Assembly: GCF_030817535.1 (NCBI RefSeq)
Contig: NZ_JAUSZL010000002.1
Location: 248,001 to 312,000 of the forward strand
Direction: 5' to 3'
DNA from: Streptomyces sp. V3I8
GTDB lineage: Bacteria > Actinomycetota > Actinomycetes > Streptomycetales > Streptomycetaceae
DNA length: 64,000 nt
Positions 24,919 to 34,334 of the stretch are shown here, one piece after another. The notes beneath the pieces are model-generated. The model searched no databases, was not told where the DNA came from, and saw nothing but the letters and a program-made list of their open reading frames with translations. A program made the position numbers and the translations under genes. The stretch's first letter is position 1, and the number at the start of each line of letters is the position of its first letter.

Positions 24919-25794
24919 TCAGCCCTTGAGGCCGCCGGCCGTCAGGCCGCTCATGATGTTGCGCTGGAAGAGGAGGAAGAGGAGGAGCGTGGGCAGGGAC
25001 GCGATGGTCAGCGCGGCGATCAGCACGTTCTCGGGCACGCTGGTGGCGAGCGAGTAGATGCCGACGGCGAGGGTCTGCTTCGACGGGTCGGGCAGGACCA
25101 GCATCGGCCAGAGGAAGTCCTTCCAGACGCCGACGACGGCGAAGATGGACACGACACCGAGGATGGGCCGGGAGACCGGCAGCACGATGGACCACAGGAC
25201 GCGCAGGGAGCCGGCGCCGTCCATCGACGCCGCGTCCAGCAGTTCCTTGGGGATCGAGTCGAAGAACCGCTTGAGCAGGAAGATGTTGAACGCGTTGGTG
25301 ACCGACGGGAGCCAGATCGCCCAGGGCGAGTTGAGCAGGTTGCGCTGGACGATCGGCACGTCCAGCGCGGTGAGGTACTGCGGTACGACGAGGACGGTCG
25401 CCGGGATCATCAGCGTGGCGAGCATCAGGCCGAGGATCGCCTTGCCCAGTACGGGCCGCAGTCTGGACAGCGAGTAGGCGGCGGCCACGTCGAGCACCAG
25501 CTGGAAGGCGAGCGCGCCGAACGCGTAGTAGAGGGTGTTCAGCAGGAGTTTGGCCAGGTCCATCACTTCCCAGGCGCGTCGGTAGTTCTCCGCGTGGACG
25601 GAGCCCGGCACCCAGGTCGGCGGGGTCTGGACGGCTTCCTGGGTGGTCTTGAGCCCGCTGGACACCATCCAGTACAGCGGGCCGAGGAAGGCCAGCGTGA
25701 ACAGGACGACGACGAGCGCGAAGCACACCCAGTACAGGGCCTTGCCGCGCGGGCGGGCCAGCTGGGCGGGTGAGATGAGCGTGCGAGTGGACAT
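24919..25794 (-). CDS. aglG: Sugar ABC transporter permease (AglG/MalG type)
   Basis: A 291-residue inner-membrane permease with six predicted helices. The EAA loop reads AASMDGAGSLRVLWSIVLPV (about residues 190-210) and the C-terminus ends MSGLTAGGLKG, a classic CUT1 MalG-type ending. It pairs with the AglF-like permease encoded 19 bases upstream. No ATPase gene is here; actinobacterial CUT1 importers share the MsiK ATPase encoded elsewhere. Confidence 0.88.
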   Translation of the reverse strand: MSTRTLISPAQLARPRGKALYWVCFALVVVLFTLAFLGPLYWMVSSGLKTTQEAVQTPPTWVPGSVHAENYRRAWEVMDLAKLLLNTLYYAFGALAFQLVLDVAAAYSLSRLRPVLGKAILGLMLATLMIPATVLVVPQYLTALDVPIVQRNLLNSPWAIWLPSVTNAFNIFLLKRFFDSIPKELLDAASMDGAGSLRVLWSIVLPVSRPILGVVSIFAVVGVWKDFLWPMLVLPDPSKQTLAVGIYSLATSVPENVLIAALTIASLPTLLLFLLFQRNIMSGLTAGGLKG

Positions 25795-25813
25795 GTCCTT
25801 GTCTCCCCCGGTC

Positions 25814-26776
25814 CTAGTCCTGGTCGGCGCGGTTGAGCTTGGTGTAGACGGCCGAGAAGCCGGCCAGCAGGACGAGCAGGAGCAGGCCGAGTGCCGCCGC
25901 GGCGCCGTAGTTGTTGAAGTTGAAGGCGTACTGGTAGATCAGGTACACGACGGTGGTGGTGGACCCCTCCGGCCCGGCGCCGCCGGTGAGCAGGAACGGC
26001 TCGATGAAGACCTGCATGGTGGCGATGATCTGCATGAGGAGCATCAGCAGCAGGATGAGCCTGGTCTGCGGGACGGTGACGTGCCACACCTTGCGCAGCA
26101 GGCCCGCGCCGTCGAGTTCGGCGGCCTCGTACAGCTCGCCCGGCACACCTTGGAGTGCGGCGAGGTAGACGAGTGTCGCGCCGCCCATGTTCATCCAGGT
26201 CGAGGCCACGACCACGGAGAGCATGGCGGTGTCCGGATCCTGGAGCCACTGCTGGGCGGGGACGCCGAAGACGCCGAGCACCTCGTTGAACATGCCGTAC
26301 CCGGGGTCGTACAGGTACTTGAAGAGCAGGACCGACGCGGTCGGCGGGAGCATCACGGGTAGGTAGACCAGGAGCCTCAGGTAGCCCTGGCCGTGCCGGA
26401 ACTCGTTGATGACCAGGGCGGTGAGGAACGGTACGACGAAGCCGAGGAGCAGCGCCAGTACGGTGAACCACAGGGTGTTGCGCCAGGCCTGGCCGAAGGC
26501 CGGGTCGTTCCAGACGGTGACGAAGTTGTCCCAGCCCACCCAGCTGACGCGGCCGTCCTCGGTCTTCTGGAAGGCGAGGAGGAACTCCCGGACGATCGGG
26601 TACCAGGAGAAGAAGGCGAAGCACAGGACCGCGCCGACGAGGAAGCCGTGGGCGGCGAGGTTGCGGCGCAGTGCCTTGCCGAACCCGCCATCCCGGAGAC
26701 GTGGGGCACGGGCACGGGACCTGCGGGGACGGCGGTCCCTGACCGCCGGGTCCTTGGTGAGGGTGGGGGCCGACAT
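25814..26776 (-). CDS. aglF: Sugar ABC transporter permease (AglF/MalF type)
   Basis: A 320-residue permease. A basic N-terminal tail of about 40 residues precedes six helices, and the EAA loop reads EAAELDGAGLLRKVWHVTVP (about 215-235). PVMLPPTASVLLFKYLYDPG matches MalF-type partners. ATG at 26776 chosen for AAGGAG at good spacing (eight bases); the longer upstream frame is low-complexity. Forms the channel with AglG, fed by the binding protein AglE. Confidence 0.88.
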   Translation of the reverse strand: MSAPTLTKDPAVRDRRPRRSRARAPRLRDGGFGKALRRNLAAHGFLVGAVLCFAFFSWYPIVREFLLAFQKTEDGRVSWVGWDNFVTVWNDPAFGQAWRNTLWFTVLALLLGFVVPFLTALVINEFRHGQGYLRLLVYLPVMLPPTASVLLFKYLYDPGYGMFNEVLGVFGVPAQQWLQDPDTAMLSVVVASTWMNMGGATLVYLAALQGVPGELYEAAELDGAGLLRKVWHVTVPQTRLILLLMLLMQIIATMQVFIEPFLLTGGAGPEGSTTTVVYLIYQYAFNFNNYGAAAALGLLLLVLLAGFSAVYTKLNRADQD

Positions 26777-26851
26777 GCTCGCTCCTTGACGTGCTGCGGC
26801 GGCGCGCGGACGGGCCGGGCGGTGTGGTGGCACCGCCCGGCCGCCGCACGG

Positions 26852-28270
26852 TCACTGGGTGGCGAGGACCTGGTTGACCTGGGACTCGGCGGTGGACAGG
26901 AGCTTGTCGATGTCGGCGTCCTTGTTGGTGAGGATGCCGGACATGACGTTGTCGAGGACCTTGTAGATCTCCTGGGCCTTCGGCGGCTCGGCCTTGCCGG
27001 GGACCGGGTTGTCGGTGAAGGCCTTGAAGTTCTCCACCGGCATGGTGGCGAACTCCTTGCGGGCGGCGTCGTCCTTGGTCTTGGAGCCGTTCAGCCACAG
27101 GTTGGGCTGCGGGAGTCCCACGGGGAGGTCGTCCGCCTTGTGGCGCTTCCAGTCGTACTGCCCCTTGCCGACCGTGGTGAACTTGAAGTTCAGCCAGGCG
27201 ACGGCGGCCTTGACCTTGTCGGCCGAAATACCCTTCTTGATCATGTAGTTGTTGCCGCCGGCGAGCGTGTTCTCGCCGCCCGGTATGGGCCCCATGCCGA
27301 AGTTCTCGTACTTGGCGCCGAGTTGCTGGACCATGTACGTGACGTCGTCGGGCGCGGCGAGGAACATGCCCAGCTTGTCGGTGGCGATCTGCTTCTGGAG
27401 GTCGCCCCACTTCAGCAGCTGGGTCTTGCCCATGGAGTCGTCGTCCCAGCGCATGGCGTGCAGGTTCTTCGCGACCTTCTTGCCGATGTCGCTGTTGAAG
27501 GCGGCCTTCTTGCCGCTCGCGTCGACGACGTCGCCCCCGAGGCTGTACATCTGCGCGGTGAAGTGCCAGCCACCGGTGTTGGCCGCGCTGTACTCGCCGA
27601 AGCCGGCGACGCCGCCGCCGAGGCCCGCGATCTTCTTGGCCGCGGTGCGGACCTCGTCCCAGGTCTTCGGCGGGGCGTCCGGGTCGAGGCCGGCCTCCGT
27701 GAAGAGCTTGCGGTTGACGAGCAGGCCCATGCGGTAGTTGCTGGTGGGCAGGCCGTAGAGCTTGCCGTCCTTCTTCAGCGAGCCGAGGACGTCGGGGTCG
27801 ATGTCCCCCAGCAGCGGGACGCTCTTGTCGTTGACGTACGCGGTGATGTCCTGGGCGCCGTCGTTGTCGAGGACCTGCGGGAGGTCGGTGAAGTAGGTGT
27901 AGAACACGTCGGGTTGGGACTTCGCCTTGAGCATCGCGGTGAAGCGCGGCGGCTCGAGACACTGTCCCGGCGTGGAGCGGCCCTCGACCGTGACCTTCGG
28001 GTACTTCTTGTTGAACTCCTTGACGTCCTCGTTCCACTGCTTGAGCTCGGCCGCCTTCGCCGCGGGGGGCATGCAGTCGATGGTGATGGACACCTTGGTC
28101 TTCGGGTCCAGGGGTGCGGCGGGGTCGGCTTTCGCGTTGCTCGAGCCGTTGTCGCCGTCGTCGTCGCTGCTGCTGCTCGTGCCGCAGGCGGCGAGTGCCG
28201 TCAGCGTGAGCGCGGAGGCGAGGGTGACCGCGCCGGCGCGGCGGGTGCGGCGGAACCGAGCTCTACTCAT
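26852..28270 (-). CDS. aglE: Alpha-glucoside ABC transporter substrate-binding lipoprotein (AglE-like)
   Basis: A 472-residue CUT1 binding lipoprotein. The lipobox is TALAACG (Cys near residue 28), followed by a Ser/Asp-rich linker. Family features include KYPKVTVEGRSTPG, DVFYTYFTDLPQVL, KLYGLPTSNYRMGLLVNRKL and PPKTWDEVRTAAKKI. It would capture alpha-linked glucose oligosaccharides; with two secreted alpha-1,3-glucanases next door, nigero-oligosaccharides are likely ligands. First gene of the operon; the 220-base gap upstream holds an AT-rich patch (about 28355-28400) that is the likely promoter. Confidence 0.88.
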   Translation of the reverse strand: MSRARFRRTRRAGAVTLASALTLTALAACGTSSSSDDDGDNGSSNAKADPAAPLDPKTKVSITIDCMPPAAKAAELKQWNEDVKEFNKKYPKVTVEGRSTPGQCLEPPRFTAMLKAKSQPDVFYTYFTDLPQVLDNDGAQDITAYVNDKSVPLLGDIDPDVLGSLKKDGKLYGLPTSNYRMGLLVNRKLFTEAGLDPDAPPKTWDEVRTAAKKIAGLGGGVAGFGEYSAANTGGWHFTAQMYSLGGDVVDASGKKAAFNSDIGKKVAKNLHAMRWDDDSMGKTQLLKWGDLQKQIATDKLGMFLAAPDDVTYMVQQLGAKYENFGMGPIPGGENTLAGGNNYMIKKGISADKVKAAVAWLNFKFTTVGKGQYDWKRHKADDLPVGLPQPNLWLNGSKTKDDAARKEFATMPVENFKAFTDNPVPGKAEPPKAQEIYKVLDNVMSGILTNKDADIDKLLSTAESQVNQVLATQ

Positions 28271-28445
28271 GGGTGGTCCCCTTCGGGCATGAACGTGGAG
28301 GGCGCCCTCATCGCCGGTGCGAGGTGGCGCGCCGCACACTCAACCACCGTGAACAGATGACCGCAATATCTCGCGCAGCTTTCGTAAATGTTTGACAGCA
28401 GGACGCATACGAGTGATCTCAGCGGGGTGCCCGCGCGCAAGCGAA

Positions 28446-28479
28446 AGCGCGGTGCGGCCGGGTCCGGCCGCACCGCGCT
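28446..28479 (-). terminator. Strong hairpin terminator after aglR
   Basis: AGCGCGGTGCGGCCG (28446-28460) pairs perfectly over 15 bp with 28465-28479 around a GGTC loop, 14 bases beyond the aglR stop. It isolates aglR transcription from the aglE promoter. Confidence 0.75.
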
Positions 28480-28492
28480 CGGGTCGTACGGA

Positions 28493-29506
28493 CTACCCCC
28501 GGGGGGCCTGCGTCGTCGAGCCGCGGACCACCAGCTCCGGCTCGAACAGCAGCTCGCCGGGCTGGACCTCGGCGCCCTGGATCTGGGCGCACAGCAGGTC
28601 CACCGCGGCCCGCCCCATGGCCTCGACGGGCTGGCGCACCGTGGTCAGCGGGGGTTCGGTGCAGTTCATGAAGGCGGAGTCGTCGTAGCCGACGACGGAG
28701 ACCTGCTCGGGGACGGCGAGGCCGCGCCTGCGGGCCGCCCGGATGGCACCGAGCGCGAGCGGGTCGCTGGCGCAGATGACGCCGGTGACACCGCGCCCCA
28801 GCAGGCGGGTCGTCGCCGCCTGGCCGCCCTCCAGGGAGAACATCGACCGTTCCACGTACGCGTCGGGCAGCGATCCGCCGGCCGCTTCGGCGGCGGCCCG
28901 GGCGGCGGCCAGCTTGCGCCGGGAGGGAATGTGGTCGCCGGGACCGAGGACCACGCCGATGCGCTCGTGCCCCAGCAGGGTGAGGTGGCGCCAGGCCTGC
29001 TCGACCGCCACGGCGTCGTCGCAGGAGACGCAGGGGAAGTCGAGCCCTTCGATGGGGGCGTTGATCAGCACGACCGGGATGCGCCGTTCGGCGAGCTGCC
29101 GGTAGTGGTCGTGCGGCGCATCCGCCTGCGCGAACAGGCCGCCGCCGGCGAACACCACACCGGACACGTGCTGCTGGAGCAGCAGTTCGACGTAGTCCGC
29201 CTCGGAGACGCCGCCCTTGGTCTGCGTGCACAGCACGGGGGTGAGCCCCTGCTGGGCCAGCGCGCCGCCGATGACCTCGGCGAACAGGGGGAAGATGGGG
29301 TTCTGCAGCTCGGGCAGGACCAGGCCGACCAGCCGCGCGCGCTCGCCGCGCAGCTGGGTGGGACGCTCGTAGCCGAGGACGTCGAGCGCGGTGAGCACGG
29401 ACTGCCGGGTGGCGTCCGAGACCCCGGGCTTGCCGTTGAGGACCCGGCTGACCGTGGCCTCGCTGACTCCCACCTTCTTGGCTACCTGAGCAAGTCGTCG
29501 CGTCAT
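28493..29506 (-). CDS. aglR: LacI-family repressor (AglR-like)
   Basis: A 337-residue LacI/GalR repressor. The N-terminal helix-turn-helix and hinge are RLAQVAKKVGVSEATVSRVL and NGKPGVSDATRQSVLTALDV. The periplasmic-binding-protein-like effector domain includes LVGLVLPELQNPIFPLFAEV and GVICASDPLALGAIRAAR, with the typical end SVVGYDDSAFMNCTEPPLTT. The ATG at 29506 starts two residues before the HTH as usual for LacI proteins. A 10-bp inverted repeat 13 bases upstream (29520-29545) looks like its own operator. It most likely represses the agl transport genes and perhaps the GH87 genes. Confidence 0.88.
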   Translation of the reverse strand: MTRRLAQVAKKVGVSEATVSRVLNGKPGVSDATRQSVLTALDVLGYERPTQLRGERARLVGLVLPELQNPIFPLFAEVIGGALAQQGLTPVLCTQTKGGVSEADYVELLLQQHVSGVVFAGGGLFAQADAPHDHYRQLAERRIPVVLINAPIEGLDFPCVSCDDAVAVEQAWRHLTLLGHERIGVVLGPGDHIPSRRKLAAARAAAEAAGGSLPDAYVERSMFSLEGGQAATTRLLGRGVTGVICASDPLALGAIRAARRRGLAVPEQVSVVGYDDSAFMNCTEPPLTTVRQPVEAMGRAAVDLLCAQIQGAEVQPGELLFEPELVVRGSTTQAPRG

Positions 29507-29519
29507 GAGCGCAAGGCTA

Positions 29520-29545
29520 GCGCAAGCCGCGCAAACGGCTTGCGC
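29520..29545. promoter_or_regulatory. Operator-like inverted repeat upstream of aglR
   Basis: GCGCAAGCCG (29520-29529) and CGGCTTGCGC (29536-29545) are perfect inverted repeats with a 6-bp spacer, directly in front of aglR. Typical of autoregulating LacI-family genes. Confidence 0.65.
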
Positions 29546-29573
29546 CAACCTTGGAGCCTCCTTCCGGCCGGTG

Positions 29574-32500
29574 TCAGGGGTTGACGTTGATCTTGAAGGT
29601 GGAGGTGGTGTTGCGGACGTCCACGGCGTTGCCGCCGAACCTCAGGCCGTTGAAGGTGACCTCACCGACCGCCGGACCCTGACCCTGTTCCGGCAGCTCG
29701 TTGGCCCACAGTCCGAAGCCGGACTTCGCGTCGTAGGCGTCCCCGCTCCTGCGGGCCCCCGTGATCGAGATGTCCGTGAGGACCGTGTCCTTGATCGGGT
29801 TGATCGGCCGCCCGCCCGTGTCGTACTGGGTCTGGAACATGATCCCGCTGTAGGTCGGGTCCACGATGTCCACGTCGTTGACGCGGATGCCCTGGAAGAC
29901 CTTCGAGGCGGAGAACAGCCAGATGCCGGGGAAGGTCTGGTTGCCCCAGAAGTGGCCGCCGGAACGGACCACCGAGACGTTCTCGACGGTCGTGGGAGAG
30001 GTGCCGAACCCGTTCATCGGGTAGCCGAAGTCCAGCGAGCTGATCGTGATGCCCGAGTAGACCAGGGTGTCGGCGATGTGGATGTTGCGGAACGTGTTGT
30101 CGTAACCGCCGTAGACGGCGACGCCCGCGGCCCGCCAGGTGAGGATCGAGGTCAGGTTCTCGTAGAGGTTGTCCTTCATGTCGGCGCCGCCCGCGTCGAT
30201 CGCGGAGAACAGCGCGAAGCTGTCGTCGCCTGAGGCCCGGGACTCGCTGTTGACCACGCGGTTGTCCGTCGAACCGTTGGTCATGTTGACGCCGTCGGCG
30301 AACGTGTTGCGGATGCGCGCATCGCTGATCGTCACACGGTCGGTGTTGGCTCCCCAGTAGAGGCAGACCATGTGCTCGGTCCAGGTGTTGTCGATGACCA
30401 TGTCCGACACGTTCGCGAAGTCGAACACCTTGCCGGGCCCGTCGATGCGGGAGGTGTAGTTGCCGAAGTAGGCGAAGTTCTTGAACGCGGACCCCTTGGC
30501 GGAGTTCTCCGCCCGGAAGCCGATGTCGGTGTTGTCCTGGCCCGACGGGGCGTGGAACTGCGTGTACCAGGGCCCGGCGCCGACCACCTGCACGGCCTTG
30601 CCGTAGACCTGGAACTTGCTCGACGTCTCGTAGTCGCCGGGCGGCAGGTAGACCCCGGTGAGCTTGCCGGTGGTGTCCATGCGGACCCGGTCGAGGGCGT
30701 TCTGCACGTCCTGGTGCCCGAAACCGGCCGGGACGGCGTACGCGGCCGGGTCCGGGTTGGCGACCGGCGCGACCTTCTCCAGACTGACGAAGTCGATCGC
30801 GTAGCGGGAGGTGTTGGCCGTGTCCTTCTGCAGCCGGATCTTCGCGCCCTCCGGGACGGTCTCGCCCAGCATCAGGTGCGCCTCGTCGTAGATGTGGCGC
30901 GGGGCACCCGCGGACGGCGAGTTGCCCGGTCCCGACTCCGCCCCGTACAGCCAGGCGTACTTCGAGGTGAGCGGCAGCGCCTTGCGGAAGGTGCCGTCGA
31001 CGTAGACGTCGAGAGTGGCGTCGATCCCGCCGCCGCCCGCGGAGTCCGGGATGGAGAAGCGGGTGACCAGCGTGTTCGTGGCGGCCTTGGTGGTGAACTC
31101 CACGTACTCACCGGTGCTGTCGAGGGTGACCGCCTTACGGCCCGACGCCTCGCCCGCGAGGTCGCCGACGGTCCGGTTGGGCCCGACGGTGGCCGCGCCG
31201 CCGCCGGTGGTGCCGTCCTCCGCCTCGTACATGTCGTAGGGCATGTCGGCGCCGCGTCCGACGAACAGGGACTGGGTGGCGCTGTTGTTCTCCCGCTTGA
31301 CCGGGAGTTCGTTGGCGTCGGCGGCGACGGTGGTGCGTACCGTGTACGAGCCGTTGGCGGCGGTCCAGGTGCCGAGCGTGACGGCCCCGCTCGTGGCACC
31401 CGCGGCGATCGTGCCGTCGTACGAGCCGGTCAGGGTCCGCACGGTGGCGCCCTTGGAGTCGACGAGCGCGACGGTGAGACCGTGCGCGCCGCCCGCCGAG
31501 GCGGTGGTGCCCTGGTTGCGCACGGCGACCTTGAAGGTGACGGTGTCGCCGTCCGCCGGGCCGGACGGTGTGGTGGTCGGGACCGGCACCAGGTCGGAGC
31601 TGCTGACCGGCCGCACGACGAGTGGAGTGGGGCTGGTGTAGGTGTTGTTGGTCTCGTTCTGCTCGATGACCGCTCCGGCTTCGTCGGCCACGGCGCTGAG
31701 CTGATAGGTGCCCGCGTCGCGTGCCCCGATGGAGGCGCTGACGGTCCGGGTCGCGCCGGCCGCGAGGGCGGCGACGGCCGCCGTGGCGACCTTGGTGCCG
31801 CCCAGCCGCAGTGCGAGGGAGCTGGCGGGTGCGGCGGCCTCGCCGCTGTTGCGGACGGTGGCGGTGAGGGTGATCTCGTCGGACTCGACCGGTGAGGCGG
31901 GCGCGGCGGTCAGCGCGGTGACCTCCAGGTCCGGGTTGGGCGCCGCGGTGCCGATCACCTGGAACTCGGCGAGCTGCCCGGCCGGCGCGCCCGTGTTGGA
32001 GGTGAAGCGCAGCTGCACGTCGGCCACGCGCGCGGTGACGGGCACGGTGACGGTGTTGCCGCTCGACGGGCTGAAGGCGTAGTCCTTGGCGGCGACCAGA
32101 CTCGTGTGGCCGGTGGCGTCCTGCTCGCGGCCGAGGACCTGGATGTTCTGGGTGCGGGCGCCCCAGGAGCTGTCCGGGTTGAGTTTGAGGACGAGCGAGG
32201 AGACGTCGGCGTTCGCACCGAGCTTCACGGTGAGGGTGGCGGGGTGACCGGAGCCCTCCCAGTAGGTGGAGGTGCTGTTGTCGTTGGCGTTCTCGGCGGC
32301 GAAGGTGTGCACGGTCGAGGAGGCCGTGATCGGCTTGCCGACCGCGAGGTTGGAGCCGGGGCCCGACGTGCCGTTGCGGGTCACGGTGTTGCTGTTGCCG
32401 GAGACGTTGCCGGCCGCGTCCTTGGCCCGCACGAAGTAGGAGACCGTGGCACTCGCGGAACGGTTGTCGGTGTACGTGGTGACCGCGCCGCCGACCGTGG

Positions 32501-33857
32501 TGAGCAGGCTGTTGTCGGCGTACACCTCGTAGCCGGTGACGCCGGTGTTGTCGCTGGAGGCGTTCCAGGCGAGCCTGATCTGCCCGGCGGCCGGTTCGGT
32601 GAGGGCCAGGTTCGCGGGGGCCGTGGGTGCCTGGGTGTCACCGCTCTCCCCGCGGCGGGTGACCGTGTTGCTGTTGCCGGAGACGTTGCCGGCGGCGTCC
32701 TTGGCGCGCACGAAGTAGGAGACCGTGGCACCGGCGGGACGGTTGTCGGTGTACGTGGTGACCGTGCCCGCGACGCTGGTGAGCAGCTCGTTGTCGGCGT
32801 ACACGTCGTAGCCGGTCACGCCGGTGTTGTCGTCGGACGCCTTCCAGGTCAGCCGGATCTGCCCGGTGGCGGGCTCGGTGTAGGCGAGGTCCGCGGGCGC
32901 GCCCGGCGCCTGGGTGTCGCCGGTCGCCGGCCCGTAGACCTCGAGTTCGGACAGCTGGGCGGCGGGCTGGACGGTGTTGGCGGTGACCAGGACCCGCACG
33001 TACCGGGTGGTGGTCGCGTCGAAGGAGACCGTCACCGAGTTGCCGTTCCCCGGGGCGAACGCGTAGGCCTTGGAGGCGGTCAGGTCGGAGAAGTCCGCGC
33101 CGTTGGCACTGCCCTGGATCTTCAGGGTCTGGCTGCGGGCTCCCCAGCCGTCGGGCAGCCGCAGGACGACCCGGTCGACGCGCACGGAGGAGCCGAGGTC
33201 GGCCTGGATCCACTGCGGCAGGTCGTTGTTGCGGCTCTCCCAGTAGCTGGCCTTGTTGCCGTCGGCCGCGTTGGCCGGCACATACGTCTCGTTGTGGCTG
33301 GCGGCGGTGAGGGTGCGGCCACGGGCCAGGTTCACCGACGAGTCACCGGCCTCGCGGACCTCCAGTGCGGAGAGCTGGGCGGCCTGCCAGCCGGTGTTGG
33401 CGGTGATCTCGATGCGTACGTGCCGGGTCTGCGTGGCGGGGAAGGCCACCGTCACGGTGTTGGCGCTGCCGGGGCTGAAGGCGTACGAGGCTGAGGACTT
33501 CAGCGTGCTGAAGCTGGTGCCGTCCGCGCTGCCCTGCACGGACAGGGTCTGGCTGCGGCTCTCCCAGCCGGTCGGCAGTTTCAGCACCACCTCGTCCACC
33601 CGGGCGGTGGTGCCCAGGTCCGTCTGGACCCACTGGGGCAGGCTGCTCCCGGCGCTCTGCCAGTACGTTCCCTGGTCGCCGTCGGTGATGTTGCGGGCCG
33701 CGTACTCGGCGTGCGAACTGCTGGCGGTGGCGGGCCGTCCGGCGGCGAGGTCGGGCCCGGCGGCCGCGGCGGCGGTCAGTACGGGCAGGCCGAGCAGGAA
33801 CAGGGCGGTCGAGAGGACGGCGGCAATCCCCCGCCATCCCCGGCGTTGAGGTCTCAT
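29574..33857 (-). CDS. Secreted GH87 alpha-1,3-glucanase (mycodextranase-type), multidomain
   Basis: A 1,427-residue secreted enzyme. Order: signal peptide (1-32); two discoidin/F5-8C domains (about 35-310); two fibronectin III domains (314-500) that are near copies; a third discoidin domain (about 502-635); two CARDB domains (637-865); a CBM6-like domain starting MYEAEDGTTGG (874); and a right-handed beta-helix (1039 to end). The catalytic triad fits GH87: Asp1188 in ADGVN and Asp1211-Asp1212 in SGDDS, spaced as in characterised GH87 glucanases. It would cleave alpha-1,3-glucan (mutan, fungal wall glucan). ATG at 33857 directly precedes a clean signal peptide; the ribosome site GGGGAC is weak. 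Confidence 0.85.
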   Translation of the reverse strand: MRPQRRGWRGIAAVLSTALFLLGLPVLTAAAAAGPDLAAGRPATASSSHAEYAARNITDGDQGTYWQSAGSSLPQWVQTDLGTTARVDEVVLKLPTGWESRSQTLSVQGSADGTSFSTLKSSASYAFSPGSANTVTVAFPATQTRHVRIEITANTGWQAAQLSALEVREAGDSSVNLARGRTLTAASHNETYVPANAADGNKASYWESRNNDLPQWIQADLGSSVRVDRVVLRLPDGWGARSQTLKIQGSANGADFSDLTASKAYAFAPGNGNSVTVSFDATTTRYVRVLVTANTVQPAAQLSELEVYGPATGDTQAPGAPADLAYTEPATGQIRLTWKASDDNTGVTGYDVYADNELLTSVAGTVTTYTDNRPAGATVSYFVRAKDAAGNVSGNSNTVTRRGESGDTQAPTAPANLALTEPAAGQIRLAWNASSDNTGVTGYEVYADNSLLTTVGGAVTTYTDNRSASATVSYFVRAKDAAGNVSGNSNTVTRNGTSGPGSNLAVGKPITASSTVHTFAAENANDNSTSTYWEGSGHPATLTVKLGANADVSSLVLKLNPDSSWGARTQNIQVLGREQDATGHTSLVAAKDYAFSPSSGNTVTVPVTARVADVQLRFTSNTGAPAGQLAEFQVIGTAAPNPDLEVTALTAAPASPVESDEITLTATVRNSGEAAAPASSLALRLGGTKVATAAVAALAAGATRTVSASIGARDAGTYQLSAVADEAGAVIEQNETNNTYTSPTPLVVRPVSSSDLVPVPTTTPSGPADGDTVTFKVAVRNQGTTASAGGAHGLTVALVDSKGATVRTLTGSYDGTIAAGATSGAVTLGTWTAANGSYTVRTTVAADANELPVKRENNSATQSLFVGRGADMPYDMYEAEDGTTGGGAATVGPNRTVGDLAGEASGRKAVTLDSTGEYVEFTTKAATNTLVTRFSIPDSAGGGGIDATLDVYVDGTFRKALPLTSKYAWLYGAESGPGNSPSAGAPRHIYDEAHLMLGETVPEGAKIRLQKDTANTSRYAIDFVSLEKVAPVANPDPAAYAVPAGFGHQDVQNALDRVRMDTTGKLTGVYLPPGDYETSSKFQVYGKAVQVVGAGPWYTQFHAPSGQDNTDIGFRAENSAKGSAFKNFAYFGNYTSRIDGPGKVFDFANVSDMVIDNTWTEHMVCLYWGANTDRVTISDARIRNTFADGVNMTNGSTDNRVVNSESRASGDDSFALFSAIDAGGADMKDNLYENLTSILTWRAAGVAVYGGYDNTFRNIHIADTLVYSGITISSLDFGYPMNGFGTSPTTVENVSVVRSGGHFWGNQTFPGIWLFSASKVFQGIRVNDVDIVDPTYSGIMFQTQYDTGGRPINPIKDTVLTDISITGARRSGDAYDAKSGFGLWANELPEQGQGPAVGEVTFNGLRFGGNAVDVRNTTSTFKINVNP
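32366..32918 (-). repeat. Tandem duplicated fibronectin III units
   Basis: Two adjacent units of about 275 bp (roughly 32642-32918 and 32366-32639) are near-identical over long runs, for example around 32385-32455 and 32660-32735. Both encode VSYFVRAKDAAGNVSGNSNT. Evidence of a recent in-frame domain duplication in the GH87 gene. Confidence 0.8.
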
Positions 33858-34334
33858 GTGTCCCCGATCTCCGTCCCGGTCCGGGTCTGGGCGGCGCCGG
33901 GGCGACTGTGTGAGTGGGTGTCCGTCGCGCTCTAATGTGCGGAAGTGGCGCCATCTTTTGCGACGATCGATCAGAGAGTTGCAGACACCTGCCGATACGT
34001 CTATGGCGTGAACACGCCTAAATCGCGGTCCGTCCACCCTGCTTCAGCAGGCACGGCACCGCATCGGCCACTTGCGTGCGGATCGTCATGAAAGCGCAAG
34101 TGGGGCCGCAAGTGATGCAAGCCGTTTTCACCTCAACTACCGCTGCTACCGGGACCGTTGACAAAGCGGAGACGGACTAGAACTCTGTTGGCACAGTTTC
34201 CGCAAAGAATCGACTGAGCAGCTCAATTTGCGCGCAACGCCGGTGCATTCCTCGACGGACGCTCCCTCCTTCCCCCCGTGCCTGCCCCGGCCCGCTCGAC
34301 GCTCTCCCGCTCCCCCACGGAACAGAGGACCCCC
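33858..34334. promoter_or_regulatory. Divergent promoter region between the two GH87 genes
   Basis: This 477-bp gap is AT-richer than its surroundings. It contains GCAAG-type elements at 34096-34100, 34108-34112 and 34117-34121; CTTGCG (34071-34076) faces CGCAAG (34095-34100) as an inverted repeat; and GCAAGCCG (34117-34124) is identical to a half-site of the aglR operator. TTGACA at 34158-34163 is a candidate -35 element for the rightward gene. Binding by AglR is an inference. Confidence 0.45.

Noticed and set aside
30372..33494. Long + strand frames opposite the first GH87 gene
   Set aside because: Repetitive Gly/Val/Arg composition and no ribosome site; the minus strand encodes clear domains.
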